In this document: positions 39,995 to 48,911 of the stretch, piece by piece
Numbering within the stretch: position 1 is the first letter of the stretch
Layout: each line of letters begins with the position of its first letter
Assembly: GCF_001898805.1 (NCBI RefSeq)
Contig: NZ_MKVJ01000013.1
Span: 1-64,000, forward strand
Source: Leifsonia sp. 71-9
GTDB taxonomy: Bacteria > Actinomycetota > Actinomycetes > Actinomycetales > Microbacteriaceae
Length of the DNA stretch: 64,000 nucleotides
Reading direction: 5' to 3'
Notes under the pieces: model-generated
The model's input: only the letters and a program-made list of their open reading frames with translations
The model's database searches: none
Told to the model about the DNA's origin: nothing
Made by a program: the position numbers and the translations under genes

Positions 39995-41581
39995 ATGTCC
40001 ACGAAACCGTCCATCACCCTTCACGACGTCGCTTTCGACTGGCCCGACGGCGCTGCCGCGCTCTCGGGCGTCAGCTGCACCTTCACGCCCGGCCGCACCG
40101 GATTGGTCGGACGCAACGGCGCCGGGAAGTCCACGCTGCTCCGCTTGATCGCGGGGTCGCTCACCCCTACCGCGGGCCGGATCGACACCGTCGGCGACGT
40201 CGGCTACCTCCCGCAGACACTCACCCTGAGCCGCCGCACGACCGTCGCCGAGCTACTGGGCATCGACCGCGTCCTCGCAGCCATCGCCGCCATCGAGGGC
40301 GGCGATCCCGACCCGCGTCACTTCGACGCGATCGGCGACGACTGGGACATCGAGGCCCGCGCCGACGAAGCCCTGCACCGCATCGGCTTCTCCGCAGACG
40401 ACCTGGACCGCCGTGTCGCGGAGGTCTCCGGAGGACAGGCGATGCTGATCGCCCTGACCGGCCTCCGTCTCGCGCGCACTCCGGTCACCCTCCTCGACGA
40501 GCCCACCAACAATCTCGATCGCCCCACCCGTGCGCTGCTCGGCGAGCTCCTGGACGAGTGGCCGGGCACAGTGGTCGTCGTGAGCCACGACCTCGAGCTG
40601 CTCGAGCGGATGGAGACCACCGCCGAGCTCCACGGCGGGCGCCTGGAGTCGTTCGGCGGCCCGTACAGCGCATGGAAGGCGCACCAGGACGGTGAGCAGG
40701 CCGCCGCCCAGCAGGCCGCACGCTCGGCGCAGCAGGCGCTGAAGGTCGAGAAGCGGCAGCGAGCCGAGGCCGAGGTGAAGCTCGCCCGCAGGGAACGTAC
40801 CGGCGCCAAGACCCAGCGCGACGGGGGCATTCCGAAGATCCTGGCGGGCGCACGTGCGAGCAAGGCGCAAGCCTCCGCCGGAGCACTCCGCGGCACGCAC
40901 GACGACAAGGTGCGGAGCGCTCAGGCGGCCGTGGACGCGGCGGACGCCCGGGTCCGCGAGGACGAGCACATCCACCTCGTCCTTCCCGACCCGGACGTGC
41001 CGCGCGGCCGTCGCATCGCCGAGTTCCGGGACGCCGACCGGAGTGTCGTGATCCAGGGGCCCGAACGCGTGGCGCTCGTGGGGCCGAACGGCTCGGGCAA
41101 GACGACGCTGGTCGAGCGACTACTGGGCTGCGACGCCTCACGGCCAGCGCGTGTGGAGGCGGAGCTCCTCACGAGCCGCGTGGGATATCTTCCCCAACGG
41201 CTCGACAGCGTGGACGACGACCTGAGCGCCATCGAGAACGTGCGCGTCGTCGCACCGCGATCGACCACCGGCGACATCCGCAACCAGCTGGCGCGCCTGC
41301 TGCTGCGCGGGGGCACCCCGGACCGCGCGGTGCGGACGCTCTCGGGCGGCGAACGTTTCCGGGTCGCACTCGCCCGGGTGCTGCTGGCCGATCCGCCCGC
41401 CCAATTCCTCGTTCTCGACGAGCCGACGAACAACCTCGACATCGCGAGCGTCGAACAGCTCGCGGAGGCGCTCGACGCCTACCGGGGAGCTCTCCTGGTC
41501 ATCAGCCACGACGAGTCCTTCCTCGCGCGGATCGGCATCGACGCGACGATCGAGCTGAACGCGGACGGCCGAATGGCCTGA
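39995..41581 (+). CDS. ABC-F family ATPase (ribosome-associated; possible antibiotic resistance)
   Basis: The 528-residue protein has two ABC domains and no membrane helices. Domain 1 has GLVGRNGAGKSTLLRLIAG, VSGGQ and VTLLDEPTNNLD; domain 2 has VALVGPNGSGKTTLVERLLG, LSGGERFRVALARV and FLVLDEPTNNLD followed by VISHDESFLA. The long charged linker between them (about residues 225-320, KVEKRQRAEAEVKLARRERT) is the P-site-contacting linker of ABC-F proteins. Such ATPases enter the ribosomal E site; resistance types dislodge antibiotics. The leader hairpins argue for drug-inducible expression, but the drug class cannot be told. Confidence 0.9.
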   Translation: MSTKPSITLHDVAFDWPDGAAALSGVSCTFTPGRTGLVGRNGAGKSTLLRLIAGSLTPTAGRIDTVGDVGYLPQTLTLSRRTTVAELLGIDRVLAAIAAIEGGDPDPRHFDAIGDDWDIEARADEALHRIGFSADDLDRRVAEVSGGQAMLIALTGLRLARTPVTLLDEPTNNLDRPTRALLGELLDEWPGTVVVVSHDLELLERMETTAELHGGRLESFGGPYSAWKAHQDGEQAAAQQAARSAQQALKVEKRQRAEAEVKLARRERTGAKTQRDGGIPKILAGARASKAQASAGALRGTHDDKVRSAQAAVDAADARVREDEHIHLVLPDPDVPRGRRIAEFRDADRSVVIQGPERVALVGPNGSGKTTLVERLLGCDASRPARVEAELLTSRVGYLPQRLDSVDDDLSAIENVRVVAPRSTTGDIRNQLARLLLRGGTPDRAVRTLSGGERFRVALARVLLADPPAQFLVLDEPTNNLDIASVEQLAEALDAYRGALLVISHDESFLARIGIDATIELNADGRMA

Positions 41582-41637
41582 CATTCGTGCCGAATGTCGG
41601 GAAAGCGCGCCCCATTCCCGACATTCGGCACGAATGT
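41581..41637. repeat. Large nested inverted repeat after ABC-F gene
   Basis: Two perfect 23-base arms (41581-41603 and 41615-41637) enclose an 11-base loop. Each arm is itself palindromic at its outer end: ACATTCG-TGC-CGAATGT on the left, ACATTCG-GCA-CGAATGT on the right. The first base coincides with the last base of the ABC-F stop. There is no T-run after it, so it may act as a bidirectional terminator, an RNA stabiliser, or be an extragenic repeat element. Confidence 0.8.
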
Positions 41638-41660
41638 GGGCGGCGGGAGAGGTGAGGTGA

Positions 41661-41698
41661 GGTGGGCCCTGCCTCGCGGCGCTGCATCGAACCGACGA
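41661..41698 (-). repeat. Degenerate copy of tRNA-Val 3-prime end
   Basis: GGTGGGCCCTGCC (41661-41673) and ATCGAACCGACGAC (about 41686-41699) repeat, with 12 extra bases between, the 3-prime portion of the intact tRNA gene that starts 50 bases further on. Only the acceptor and T-arm parts are present, so it cannot be a tRNA. Such fragments are left by tRNA-targeted integration or by local duplication. Confidence 0.6.
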
Positions 41699-41709
41699 CT
41701 CCGCGACGA

Positions 41710-41785
41710 TGGTGGGCCCTGCCGGGATCGAACCGACGACATCCACGGTGTAAACGTGGCGCTCTACCAGCTGAGCTAAAGGCCC
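41710..41785 (-). tRNA. tRNA-Val (anticodon UAC), CCA encoded
   Basis: On the minus strand the gene starts GGGCCTTTAGCTCAGCTGGT and folds as a complete cloverleaf: acceptor GGGCCTT with AGGGCCC (one G-U), anticodon stem CCACG/CGTGG around the loop TTTACAC with anticodon TAC, T-arm GGTTCGATCCC region, discriminator A and an encoded CCA at 41710-41712. The anticodon reads GUA valine codons. It lies alone between the ABC-F and peroxiredoxin genes. Confidence 0.95.
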
Positions 41786-41826
41786 TGGTGCCGGTCCAGC
41801 CTAGCGGGAGGCGGCCGGCGGCGGCG

Positions 41827-42300
41827 TCAGCCGACGTGGACGGGCAGCAGCTCCAGTGCGGCGCGGTAGGCCTCGATGGAGCGGGCCTCGCCGGGGGCGG
41901 TGATGAAGGAGGCGCGGATGATGCCCGACTCGTCGATGAGGAAGGTCGCGCGGTTGGCGAAGCCCTTCTCGGCGAGGAAGACACCGTACTCCTTGGCGAT
42001 CTCGCCGTGCGGCCAGAAGTCGGCCAGGAGGCTGAAGTCGTAGCCCTCCTGCTCGGCCCACGCGCGCAGCGTGAACTTGGAGTCGACGGAGATGCCGAGC
42101 AGCTCGACGCGGTGGTCGTCGAAGAGCGCCAGGTTGTCGCGCAGGGCGCAGAGCTCGCCGGTGCAGGTGCCGGAGAACGCGAGCGGGAAGAAGACCAGGG
42201 CGACCGCCTTGCGGCCGCGGAAGTCGGAGAGCCGCACGGTCTGGCCGTGCTGGTTGAGGAGCTCGAAGTCGGGAGCCTGGGTGTCGTTCTCCAGAGCCAT
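41827..42300 (-). CDS. Peroxiredoxin (AhpE/thioredoxin-peroxidase-like)
   Basis: The 157-residue protein has the peroxiredoxin active site FPLAFSGTCTGELC: Pro39, Ser43 and peroxidatic Cys46, with a second Cys51 five residues later. QAPDFELLNQHGQTVRLSDF and FLIDESGIIRASF are also typical of the AhpE group found in actinobacteria. It reduces hydroperoxides in the cytoplasm using mycothiol- or thioredoxin-type donors. It is divergent from aceE. Confidence 0.93.
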   Translation of the reverse strand: MALENDTQAPDFELLNQHGQTVRLSDFRGRKAVALVFFPLAFSGTCTGELCALRDNLALFDDHRVELLGISVDSKFTLRAWAEQEGYDFSLLADFWPHGEIAKEYGVFLAEKGFANRATFLIDESGIIRASFITAPGEARSIEAYRAALELLPVHVG

Positions 42301-42525
42301 GAGGTGTGTGTCGTCCTTTCATCGCCTGCGTCGCCCTCGCAGGAGCAGGGCCTCGCGCCGGCGCACGAGGAGACAGCCTAGACCCGTCCGCTGCGAGTGC
42401 CAAGGACGCGGTCACGGGGAGGGTCGGAGTGAGGCTAGGCTGAACGATGGTGCCCGCTCGTTTGTCGTGAACCGACAGCGGTGCGAGCCGTCCACGATCC
42501 ATCCGACACAAGAAAGAGGTCGAGG

Positions 42526-45252
42526 GTGACTGTAAACGACCAGGACCCGTACTCGGTGAACAACATCGACTCGGACCCGGAGGAGACCGCCGAATGGCAG
42601 GAATCCCTCGACGCACTGGTTGCGGCTCACGGCCACGAGCGTGCTCGTGAAATCATGCTGAGCCTGCTCAAGCGCTCCAAAGAACTGCACCTCGGTGTTC
42701 CGATGGTCCCGACCACGGATTACATCAACACCATCTCTCCCGAGAACGAGCCGGAGTTCCCCGGCGACGAGGAGATCGAGCGCCGCTACCGTGCGTGGAT
42801 CCGCTGGAACGCGGCCATCCTCGTGCACCGCGCGCAGCGCCCCGGCATCGCCGTCGGCGGCCACATCTCGACGTACGCGTCGAGCGCGGCCCTCTACGAG
42901 GTCGGGTTCAACCACTTCTTCCGCGGCCAGGACCACCCCGGCGGCGGAGACCAGATCTTCATCCAGGGCCACGCCTCCCCTGGCACCTACGCCCGCGCGT
43001 TCCTCGAGGGCCGGCTCAGCGCCGACCAGCTCGACGGCTTCCGCCAGGAGAAGTCGCACGCCGGAGGCGGTCTGTCGTCGTACCCGCACCCGCGGCTCAT
43101 GCCGGAGTTCTGGCAGTTCCCGACGGTGTCGATGGGTCTCGGCCCGATCAACGCCATCTACCAGGCGCAGCTCAACAAGTACGTCACCAACCGCGGCATC
43201 AAGGACGCCTCCGACCAGCACGTCTGGGCGTTCCTCGGCGACGGCGAGATGGACGAGGTCGAGTCGCGCGGTCAGCTGCAGGTCGCGGCGAACGAGAAGC
43301 TCGACAACCTGACCTTCGTCATCAACGCCAACCTCCAGCGCCTCGACGGCCCGGTGCGGGGCAACGGCAAGATCATCCAGGAGCTCGAGAGCTATTTCCG
43401 CGGTGCCGGCTGGAACGTCATCAAGGTCATCTGGGGCCGCGAGTGGGACGACCTGCTCGCCCGCGACGCCGACGGCGCGCTCGTCAACCTGATGAACCAG
43501 ACGCCGGACGGCGACTACCAGACCTACAAGACCGAGAACGGCGCCTACGTGCGCGAGAACTTCTTCGGTCGCGACCCGCGCACCCTCAAGCTCGTCGAGG
43601 ACTACACCGACGACCAGGTGTGGGGCCTCAAGCGCGGCGGCCACGACTACCGCAAGGTCTACGCGGCGTTCAAGGCGGCCGTGGAGCACAAGGGCCAGCC
43701 CACCGTCATCATCGCGAAGACCATCAAGGGCTACGGCCTCGGTCCGAGCTTCGAGGGCCGCAACGCGACCCACCAGATGAAGAAGATGACGCTGGACAAC
43801 CTCAAGACGTTCCGCGACGCGATGCGCATCCCGGTGACGGACGCGCAGCTCGAGGAGAACCCGTACCTGCCCCCGTACTACAACCCGGGACCGCAGGACG
43901 AGGCCATCCAATACCTGCACGACCGCCGTCGCGCGCTCGGCGGGTACCTGCCGGAGCGCCGCGCCAAGTACACGCAGCTCAACCTCCCGGACGACTCCGC
44001 CTACGCGATCGCCAAGAAGGGCTCCGGCACGCAGGAGATCGCCACCACCATGGCGTTCGTCCGCCTGCTCAAGGACCTGCTGCGCGCGAAGGACTTCGGT
44101 CACCGCATCGTCCCGATCATCCCGGACGAGGCGCGCACCTTCGGCATGGACGCGTTCTTCCCGAACGCGAAGATCTACAACCCGAACGGCCAGCACTACA
44201 CGTCGGTCGACCGCGAGCTGCTCCTGGCCTACAAGGAGAGCCCGCAGGGACAGATCATCCACGTCGGCATCAACGAGGCGGGCGCCCTCGCGGCGTTCAC
44301 CAACGTCGGCACCTCGTACGCGACGCAGGGCGAGCCGCTCATCCCGGTCTACGTCTTCTACTCGATGTTCGGGTTCCAGCGCACCGGCGACGCGATCTGG
44401 GCCGCAGGCGACCAGATGGCGCGCGGTTTCATGATCGGCGCCACCGCCGGCCGCACCACCCTCACGGGTGAGGGTCTGCAGCACGCCGACGGCCACTCGC
44501 TGCTGCTCTCGTCGACGAACCCCGCGGTCCTGTCGTACGACCCGGCCTACGGCTACGAGATCGGGCACATCGTGCGCGCCGGCCTCGAGCGCATGTACGG
44601 CGGCAACCACCCGGACCCGAACGTCATGTACTACCTGACGGTCTACAACGAGCCGATCGTGCAGCCGGCCGAGCCCGAGGGCGTGGATGTGGACGGCATC
44701 GTCCGCGGCATCCACAAGCTCAGTGCGTCCGACGTGGCCGGGCCCAAGGCCCAGCTGCTCGCCTCCGGCGTCTCGGTGCCGTGGGCGCTCGAGGCCCAGC
44801 ACTTGCTCGCGCAGGACTGGGGCGTCTCGGCCGACGTGTGGAGCGTCACCTCGTGGGGCGAGCTGCGCCGCGACGGCCTGGCGGCGGAGGAGCACAACTT
44901 CCTCTACCCGCAGCAGGAGAAGCAGGTGCCGTACGTCACCCGCAAGCTCGAGGGCTCCGACGGCCCGTTCGTCGCGGTCACCGACTACATGCACGCGGTG
45001 CCGGACCAGATCCGTCAGTTCGTGCCCGGCGAGTACGCCACGCTCGGCGCCGACGGCTTCGGCTTCTCGGACACCCGCGCGGCCGCCCGCCGGTTCTTCA
45101 AGATCGACGGCCCGTCGCTCGTCGTCCGCACCCTCGAGCTGCTCGCAGCCCGGGGCCAGGTGGACCCGAACGCGCCGGCGTGGGCGATCGAGAAGTACCT
45201 GCTGCACGACGTGAACGCCGGCACCACCGGCTCCGCGGGCGGCGAGTCCTGA
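42526..45252 (+). CDS. aceE: Pyruvate dehydrogenase E1 component, homodimeric type
   Basis: GTG 42526, preceded by AAAGAGG, gives 908 residues, the usual length of actinobacterial AceE. The thiamine-diphosphate motif is [20 protein letters not shown] then [14 protein letters not shown]; the active-site regions [20 protein letters not shown] and [19 protein letters not shown] are intact. It decarboxylates pyruvate and passes acetyl to the lipoyl E2 (not in this window), making acetyl-CoA for the adjacent fatty-acid genes. A -10-like TAGGCT (42436-42441) lies about 85 bases upstream. Confidence 0.97.
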   Translation: MTVNDQDPYSVNNIDSDPEETAEWQESLDALVAAHGHERAREIMLSLLKRSKELHLGVPMVPTTDYINTISPENEPEFPGDEEIERRYRAWIRWNAAILVHRAQRPGIAVGGHISTYASSAALYEVGFNHFFRGQDHPGGGDQIFIQGHASPGTYARAFLEGRLSADQLDGFRQEKSHAGGGLSSYPHPRLMPEFWQFPTVSMGLGPINAIYQAQLNKYVTNRGIKDASDQHVWAFLGDGEMDEVESRGQLQVAANEKLDNLTFVINANLQRLDGPVRGNGKIIQELESYFRGAGWNVIKVIWGREWDDLLARDADGALVNLMNQTPDGDYQTYKTENGAYVRENFFGRDPRTLKLVEDYTDDQVWGLKRGGHDYRKVYAAFKAAVEHKGQPTVIIAKTIKGYGLGPSFEGRNATHQMKKMTLDNLKTFRDAMRIPVTDAQLEENPYLPPYYNPGPQDEAIQYLHDRRRALGGYLPERRAKYTQLNLPDDSAYAIAKKGSGTQEIATTMAFVRLLKDLLRAKDFGHRIVPIIPDEARTFGMDAFFPNAKIYNPNGQHYTSVDRELLLAYKESPQGQIIHVGINEAGALAAFTNVGTSYATQGEPLIPVYVFYSMFGFQRTGDAIWAAGDQMARGFMIGATAGRTTLTGEGLQHADGHSLLLSSTNPAVLSYDPAYGYEIGHIVRAGLERMYGGNHPDPNVMYYLTVYNEPIVQPAEPEGVDVDGIVRGIHKLSASDVAGPKAQLLASGVSVPWALEAQHLLAQDWGVSADVWSVTSWGELRRDGLAAEEHNFLYPQQEKQVPYVTRKLEGSDGPFVAVTDYMHAVPDQIRQFVPGEYATLGADGFGFSDTRAAARRFFKIDGPSLVVRTLELLAARGQVDPNAPAWAIEKYLLHDVNAGTTGSAGGES

Positions 45253-45260
45253 CGACTCCC

Positions 45261-46469
45261 GTGCCGAGTTCAGTCGAGAGGACCAAGGCCGAGACCCTTG
45301 CGTGGCTGCGCAAGATCTCGGGCGAGCTCGCCACGACCACGCTCAAGCGGCTCGAGGACACGCTCCCCTGGTATCGCGACATGCCGCCCGGCCGCCGCAG
45401 TGCGGTCGGGCTGGTCGCGCAGGCGGGCATCTCGTCGTTCATCTCGTGGTTCGACGACCCGCGCTCGACGCCCTGGATCGCGGCCGACGTCTTCGGGGCG
45501 GCTCCTCGTGAGCTGCTCCGGAGCGTCAGCCTCCAGCAGACCCTTCAGCTCATCAAGATCACCGTGGAGGTGGTCGAGGAGCGCGTGAAGGTCGGCGGCG
45601 GCGAGGCGCTGCGGGAGGCGATCCTGCTCTACTCGCGCGAGATCGCGTTCGCCGCGGCCGATGTCTACGCCCGCGCCGCCGAGGCCCGCGGCCTGTGGGA
45701 CGCGCGCCTGGAGGCCCTCGTGGTCGACAGCATCCTCACCGGCGAGTACGACGACGAGCTGCCGAGCCGGATCGCCGCGCTCGGCTGGCACGGGCACGGC
45801 GAGGTCAGCGTACTGGTCGGAACCGCGCCGCGCATGCTCGACGTCGACCAGCTGCGGCGCACCGCGCGGCACATGTCGGCGGACGTGCTCATCGGCGTGC
45901 AGGGCAACCGGCTCGTGCTCGTGATCGGCCGCGCCTGGCCGAGCGACAGCGTGCCAGAGGACGCGATCGGCGCGACGCCGGCCGTCAGCTTCCTCGAGAT
46001 CGCCCAGCAGCTGGAGCCCGAGTTCGGCGCCGGTCATCTGGTGCTCGGTCACGAGGTGGCGAGCCTGGTGGACGCCTCCAAGAGCGCGAAGGCCGCCCTG
46101 GCCGGGTTCGCCGTGGCGAAGGCGTGGCGCAACTGCCCACGCCCCGTGCACGCCGACGACCTCCTCCCGGAGCGTGCGCTGGCGGGCGACGGGCTGGCGC
46201 GCGCGACCCTGATCAGCCGCATCTACCGCCCGCTGCAGGCCCACTCGACGGAGCTCCTCACCACCCTGTGGTGCTACCTCGACAACGGCCGCTCCCTGGA
46301 GGCGACGGCCCGCGAGCTGTTCGTCCACCCGAACACCGTCCGCTACCGCCTGAAGCGCGTCTCGGACGTCATCGGCTGGGATGCGACGGGAGCCCGCGAG
46401 GCGCTCATCCTGCAGGCCGCGCTCATCGTCGGCTCGATCAACGAGCCGGAAGCATCGCGCCGCACCTGA
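45261..46469 (+). CDS. PucR/CdaR-type regulator of fatty-acid synthesis (FasR-like)
   Basis: From GTG 45261, eight bases after aceE, the product has 402 residues. The C-terminal PucR helix-turn-helix reads LDNGRSLEATARELFVHPNT then VRYRLKRVSDVIGWD; the N-terminal part (AWLRKISGELATTTLKRLED) and central GGDEF-like CdaR region precede it. In Streptomyces the regulator in this exact place, before fabD-fabH-acpP-fabF, is FasR, an activator of that operon. By position this is its counterpart. The exact start is uncertain because no strong ribosome site is present. Confidence 0.85.
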   Translation: MPSSVERTKAETLAWLRKISGELATTTLKRLEDTLPWYRDMPPGRRSAVGLVAQAGISSFISWFDDPRSTPWIAADVFGAAPRELLRSVSLQQTLQLIKITVEVVEERVKVGGGEALREAILLYSREIAFAAADVYARAAEARGLWDARLEALVVDSILTGEYDDELPSRIAALGWHGHGEVSVLVGTAPRMLDVDQLRRTARHMSADVLIGVQGNRLVLVIGRAWPSDSVPEDAIGATPAVSFLEIAQQLEPEFGAGHLVLGHEVASLVDASKSAKAALAGFAVAKAWRNCPRPVHADDLLPERALAGDGLARATLISRIYRPLQAHSTELLTTLWCYLDNGRSLEATARELFVHPNTVRYRLKRVSDVIGWDATGAREALILQAALIVGSINEPEASRRT

Positions 46470-46556
46470 GTCTTTGTAGACTTCCACAGAGCTTCTCTCG
46501 ATACTTCGTATCCATTCGACACATCCGCACGGCGGAAGATTGGCAGACTTAGTCAA
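46470..46556 (+). promoter_or_regulatory. fabD promoter region with imperfect inverted repeat
   Basis: The 87-base gap is AT-rich for this genome. An imperfect inverted repeat TTTGTAG-ACTT-CCACAGA spans 46473-46490, and candidate -10 elements GATACT (46500-46505) and TATCCA (46509-46514) follow. The repeat is a plausible site for the regulator encoded just upstream. I see no ribosome site before the GTG at 46557. Confidence 0.4.
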
Positions 46557-47477
46557 GTGATTGTGATCGTGTGCCCGGGCCAGGGCTCCCAGACCCCCGG
46601 CTTCCTCGACCCCTGGTTGACGGAGACGGCCTTCCGCGACCAGCTGACCGGCATCTCCGACGCCGTCGGCATCGACCTCGTCGCGCACGGCACGGTGAGC
46701 GACGCGGACACCATCCGCGACACCGCGGTGGCGCAGCCGCTCATCGTCTCGGCCGGCCTGCTGACGCTGTCGGCGCTCCTGGCTGACGGCCGCCGCGAGA
46801 AGGTCGGCGGCATCGCCGGGCACTCGGTCGGCGAGCTGACGGCCGCCGCCGGCGCGGACGTCCTGAGCGAGACGGACGCCGTGGCGTTCGTCCGTGAGCG
46901 CGGGGCCGCCATGGCCCGCGCCGCCGCCGAGACCCCGACCGGGATGAGCGCCGTGATCGGCGCCGACGAGGCGGAGCTGCTCGCGCAGCTCGAGACCCTC
47001 GGACTCTCCCCCGCCAACTACAACGGCGGCGGCCAGATCGTCGTCGCGGGCGCCCTCGACGCGCTCGCGGCCCTGAGCGAGAACCCGCCGGCCCGTGCCC
47101 GCGTCATCCCGCTCCAGGTCGCCGGTGCGTTCCACACGCGGTACATGGCTCCGGCCGCGCCCGTGCTGGAGCAGTTCGCCGCCACCCTGTCCACGCAGGA
47201 CCCGACGCTGCCGCTCTGGACGAACAAGGACGGCTCCCGCGTCACCGACGGCGCCGAGTTCCTCCGCCTGCTGGTGGGCCAGGTCTCCTCGCCCGTCCGC
47301 TGGGACCTCACCATGCAGTCGTTCCAGGAGGCGGGCGTGACCGGCATCATCGAGGTCGCCCCGGCCGGCGCCCTCGTCGGGCTCGCGAAGCGCGGCCTCA
47401 AGGGTGTGCCGAGCGTCGCCATCAAGACGCCCGACGACCTGCCCGCCGCGTTCGACCTCATCGACCAGGCCGCCTAG
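46557..47477 (+). CDS. fabD: Malonyl-CoA:ACP malonyltransferase
   Basis: The 306-residue enzyme has the transacylase motifs VCPGQGSQTPGFLDPW, nucleophile Ser90 in IAGHSVGELTAAAG, and catalytic His193 in GAFHTRYMAPAAP, plus PANYNGGGQIVVAG. It loads malonyl onto AcpP, the first step of elongation. Starts with GTG 46557. Ten bases before fabH. Confidence 0.96.
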   Translation: MIVIVCPGQGSQTPGFLDPWLTETAFRDQLTGISDAVGIDLVAHGTVSDADTIRDTAVAQPLIVSAGLLTLSALLADGRREKVGGIAGHSVGELTAAAGADVLSETDAVAFVRERGAAMARAAAETPTGMSAVIGADEAELLAQLETLGLSPANYNGGGQIVVAGALDALAALSENPPARARVIPLQVAGAFHTRYMAPAAPVLEQFAATLSTQDPTLPLWTNKDGSRVTDGAEFLRLLVGQVSSPVRWDLTMQSFQEAGVTGIIEVAPAGALVGLAKRGLKGVPSVAIKTPDDLPAAFDLIDQAA

Positions 47478-47487
47478 GAGGACCCGG

Positions 47488-48492
47488 ATGACCCACCCCA
47501 CCCTGCAGCAGTCCCACGGCCCGCAGTACACCCGCATCCTCTCCATCGGCGCGGCCCGCGGTGACCGTGTGGTGCCCAACGACGACCTCGTCGGCCCGAT
47601 CAACTCGTCCGACGAGTGGATCCGCCAGCGCACCGGCATCATCACCCGCACCCGTGCCAGCCACGACATCGGCGCGGTCGACCTCGCGACCGAGGCGTCG
47701 AAGGAGGCCATCGCGAAGTCGGGCGTCGACCCGAAGCTGATCGACGCGGTCATCGTCGCCACGATCTCCAACCCGCGCCAGACACCCTCGCTGGCCGCCG
47801 TGCTGGCCGACCGCGTCGGCGCCAACCCCGCCGCCGCGTACGACATGAACGCCGCCTGCGCCGGCTACGCCTACGGCATCGCCCAGGCCGACGCCCTCAT
47901 CCGCACCGGTGTCGCGCACTACGCGCTCGTCGTGGGAGCCGAGAAGCTCTCCGACGTCGTCGACCCGACCGACCGCACCATCTCGTTCCTGCTGGGCGAC
48001 GGCGCTGGCGCGGTCGTGGTGGGCCCGAGCGAGTACCCCGGCATCTCCAAGACGATCTGGGGCTCGGACGGGTCCAAGGCCGACGCGGTCGGGATGGACA
48101 ACACGCTCACCGAGTTCCGCGACGGCGAGAAGCCGTGGCCGACCCTGCGCCAGGAGGGCCAGACGGTCTTCCGCTGGGCCGTGTGGGAGATGGCCAAGGT
48201 CGCCAAGGAGGCGCTCGACGCCGCCGGCGTGACCCCCGACCAGCTCGCCGCGTTCATCCCGCATCAGGCCAACATGCGGATCGTGGACGAGTTCGCCAAG
48301 CAGCTCAAGCTGCCCGAGACCGTCGCGATCGCCCGCGACATCGAGACGACGGGCAACACCTCCGCCGCCTCCATCCCCCTCGCCACGCACCGGCTGCTCC
48401 AGGAGCACCCGGAGCTGTCCGGCGGCCTCGCGCTGCAGATCGGCTTCGGCGCCGGTCTGGTCTTCGGCGCGCAGGTCGTCGTGCTGCCGTAG
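47488..48492 (+). CDS. fabH: Beta-ketoacyl-ACP synthase III
   Basis: The 334-residue protein has the complete FabH triad: Cys124 in DMNAACAGYAYG, His259 in FIPHQANMRIVDEF, and Asn290 in TTGNTSAASIPLATH. It condenses an acyl-CoA primer with malonyl-ACP; in this lineage branched primers are usual, which sequence alone does not show. ATG 47488 is preceded by TAGGAGG overlapping the fabD stop region. Confidence 0.96.
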   Translation: MTHPTLQQSHGPQYTRILSIGAARGDRVVPNDDLVGPINSSDEWIRQRTGIITRTRASHDIGAVDLATEASKEAIAKSGVDPKLIDAVIVATISNPRQTPSLAAVLADRVGANPAAAYDMNAACAGYAYGIAQADALIRTGVAHYALVVGAEKLSDVVDPTDRTISFLLGDGAGAVVVGPSEYPGISKTIWGSDGSKADAVGMDNTLTEFRDGEKPWPTLRQEGQTVFRWAVWEMAKVAKEALDAAGVTPDQLAAFIPHQANMRIVDEFAKQLKLPETVAIARDIETTGNTSAASIPLATHRLLQEHPELSGGLALQIGFGAGLVFGAQVVVLP

Positions 48493-48547
48493 GCCCTGCC
48501 CTAGACTGATCAACGGTCAAAACGACACCCCTCAAGGAGATAACACC

Positions 48548-48799
48548 ATGGCATTGTCCACCGAAGAAGTTCTTGCCGGCCTGGCCGAGCTCATCAACGA
48601 CGAGACCGGCATCGCGACCGACACCGTCGAGCTGGACAAGTCGTTCACGGACGACCTCGACATCGACTCCATCTCGATGATGACCATCGTGGTCAACGCC
48701 GAGGACAAGTTCGACGTCAAGATCCCCGACGAGGAGGTCAAGAACCTCAAGACGGTCGGCGACGCGGTCGAGTTCATCGTCAAGGCGCAGGACGCCTAG
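48548..48799 (+). CDS. acpP: Acyl carrier protein
   Basis: The 83-residue acidic protein carries the phosphopantetheine site Ser41 in DDLDIDSISMMTIV; the usual DSL is DSI here, a common conservative change. It carries growing acyl chains. ATG 48548 is preceded by AAGGAG. A -10-like TAGACT at 48501-48506 suggests an extra promoter between fabH and acpP. Confidence 0.96.
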   Translation: MALSTEEVLAGLAELINDETGIATDTVELDKSFTDDLDIDSISMMTIVVNAEDKFDVKIPDEEVKNLKTVGDAVEFIVKAQDA

Positions 48800-48911
48800 G
48801 CCCCGCAAGAATCGTCCTCCGCGCGGGCGGCGCGCCCTCCGGCCGCCGCCCGCGCGAGTTCTCGTGCGCCCGCGCGAGTCCGACGTTACCGAACAACGGA
48901 GAGTTGTCGTA

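Noticed and set aside
41581-41785. Prophage or integrative-element end at the tRNA
   Set aside because: The tRNA remnant and inverted repeat are suggestive, but no integrase, phage or plasmid gene lies on either side, so only a remnant is reported.
42412-45207. A 931-residue frame antisense to aceE
   Set aside because: Long antisense frames are expected in GC-rich genes; aceE on the plus strand has every family motif.
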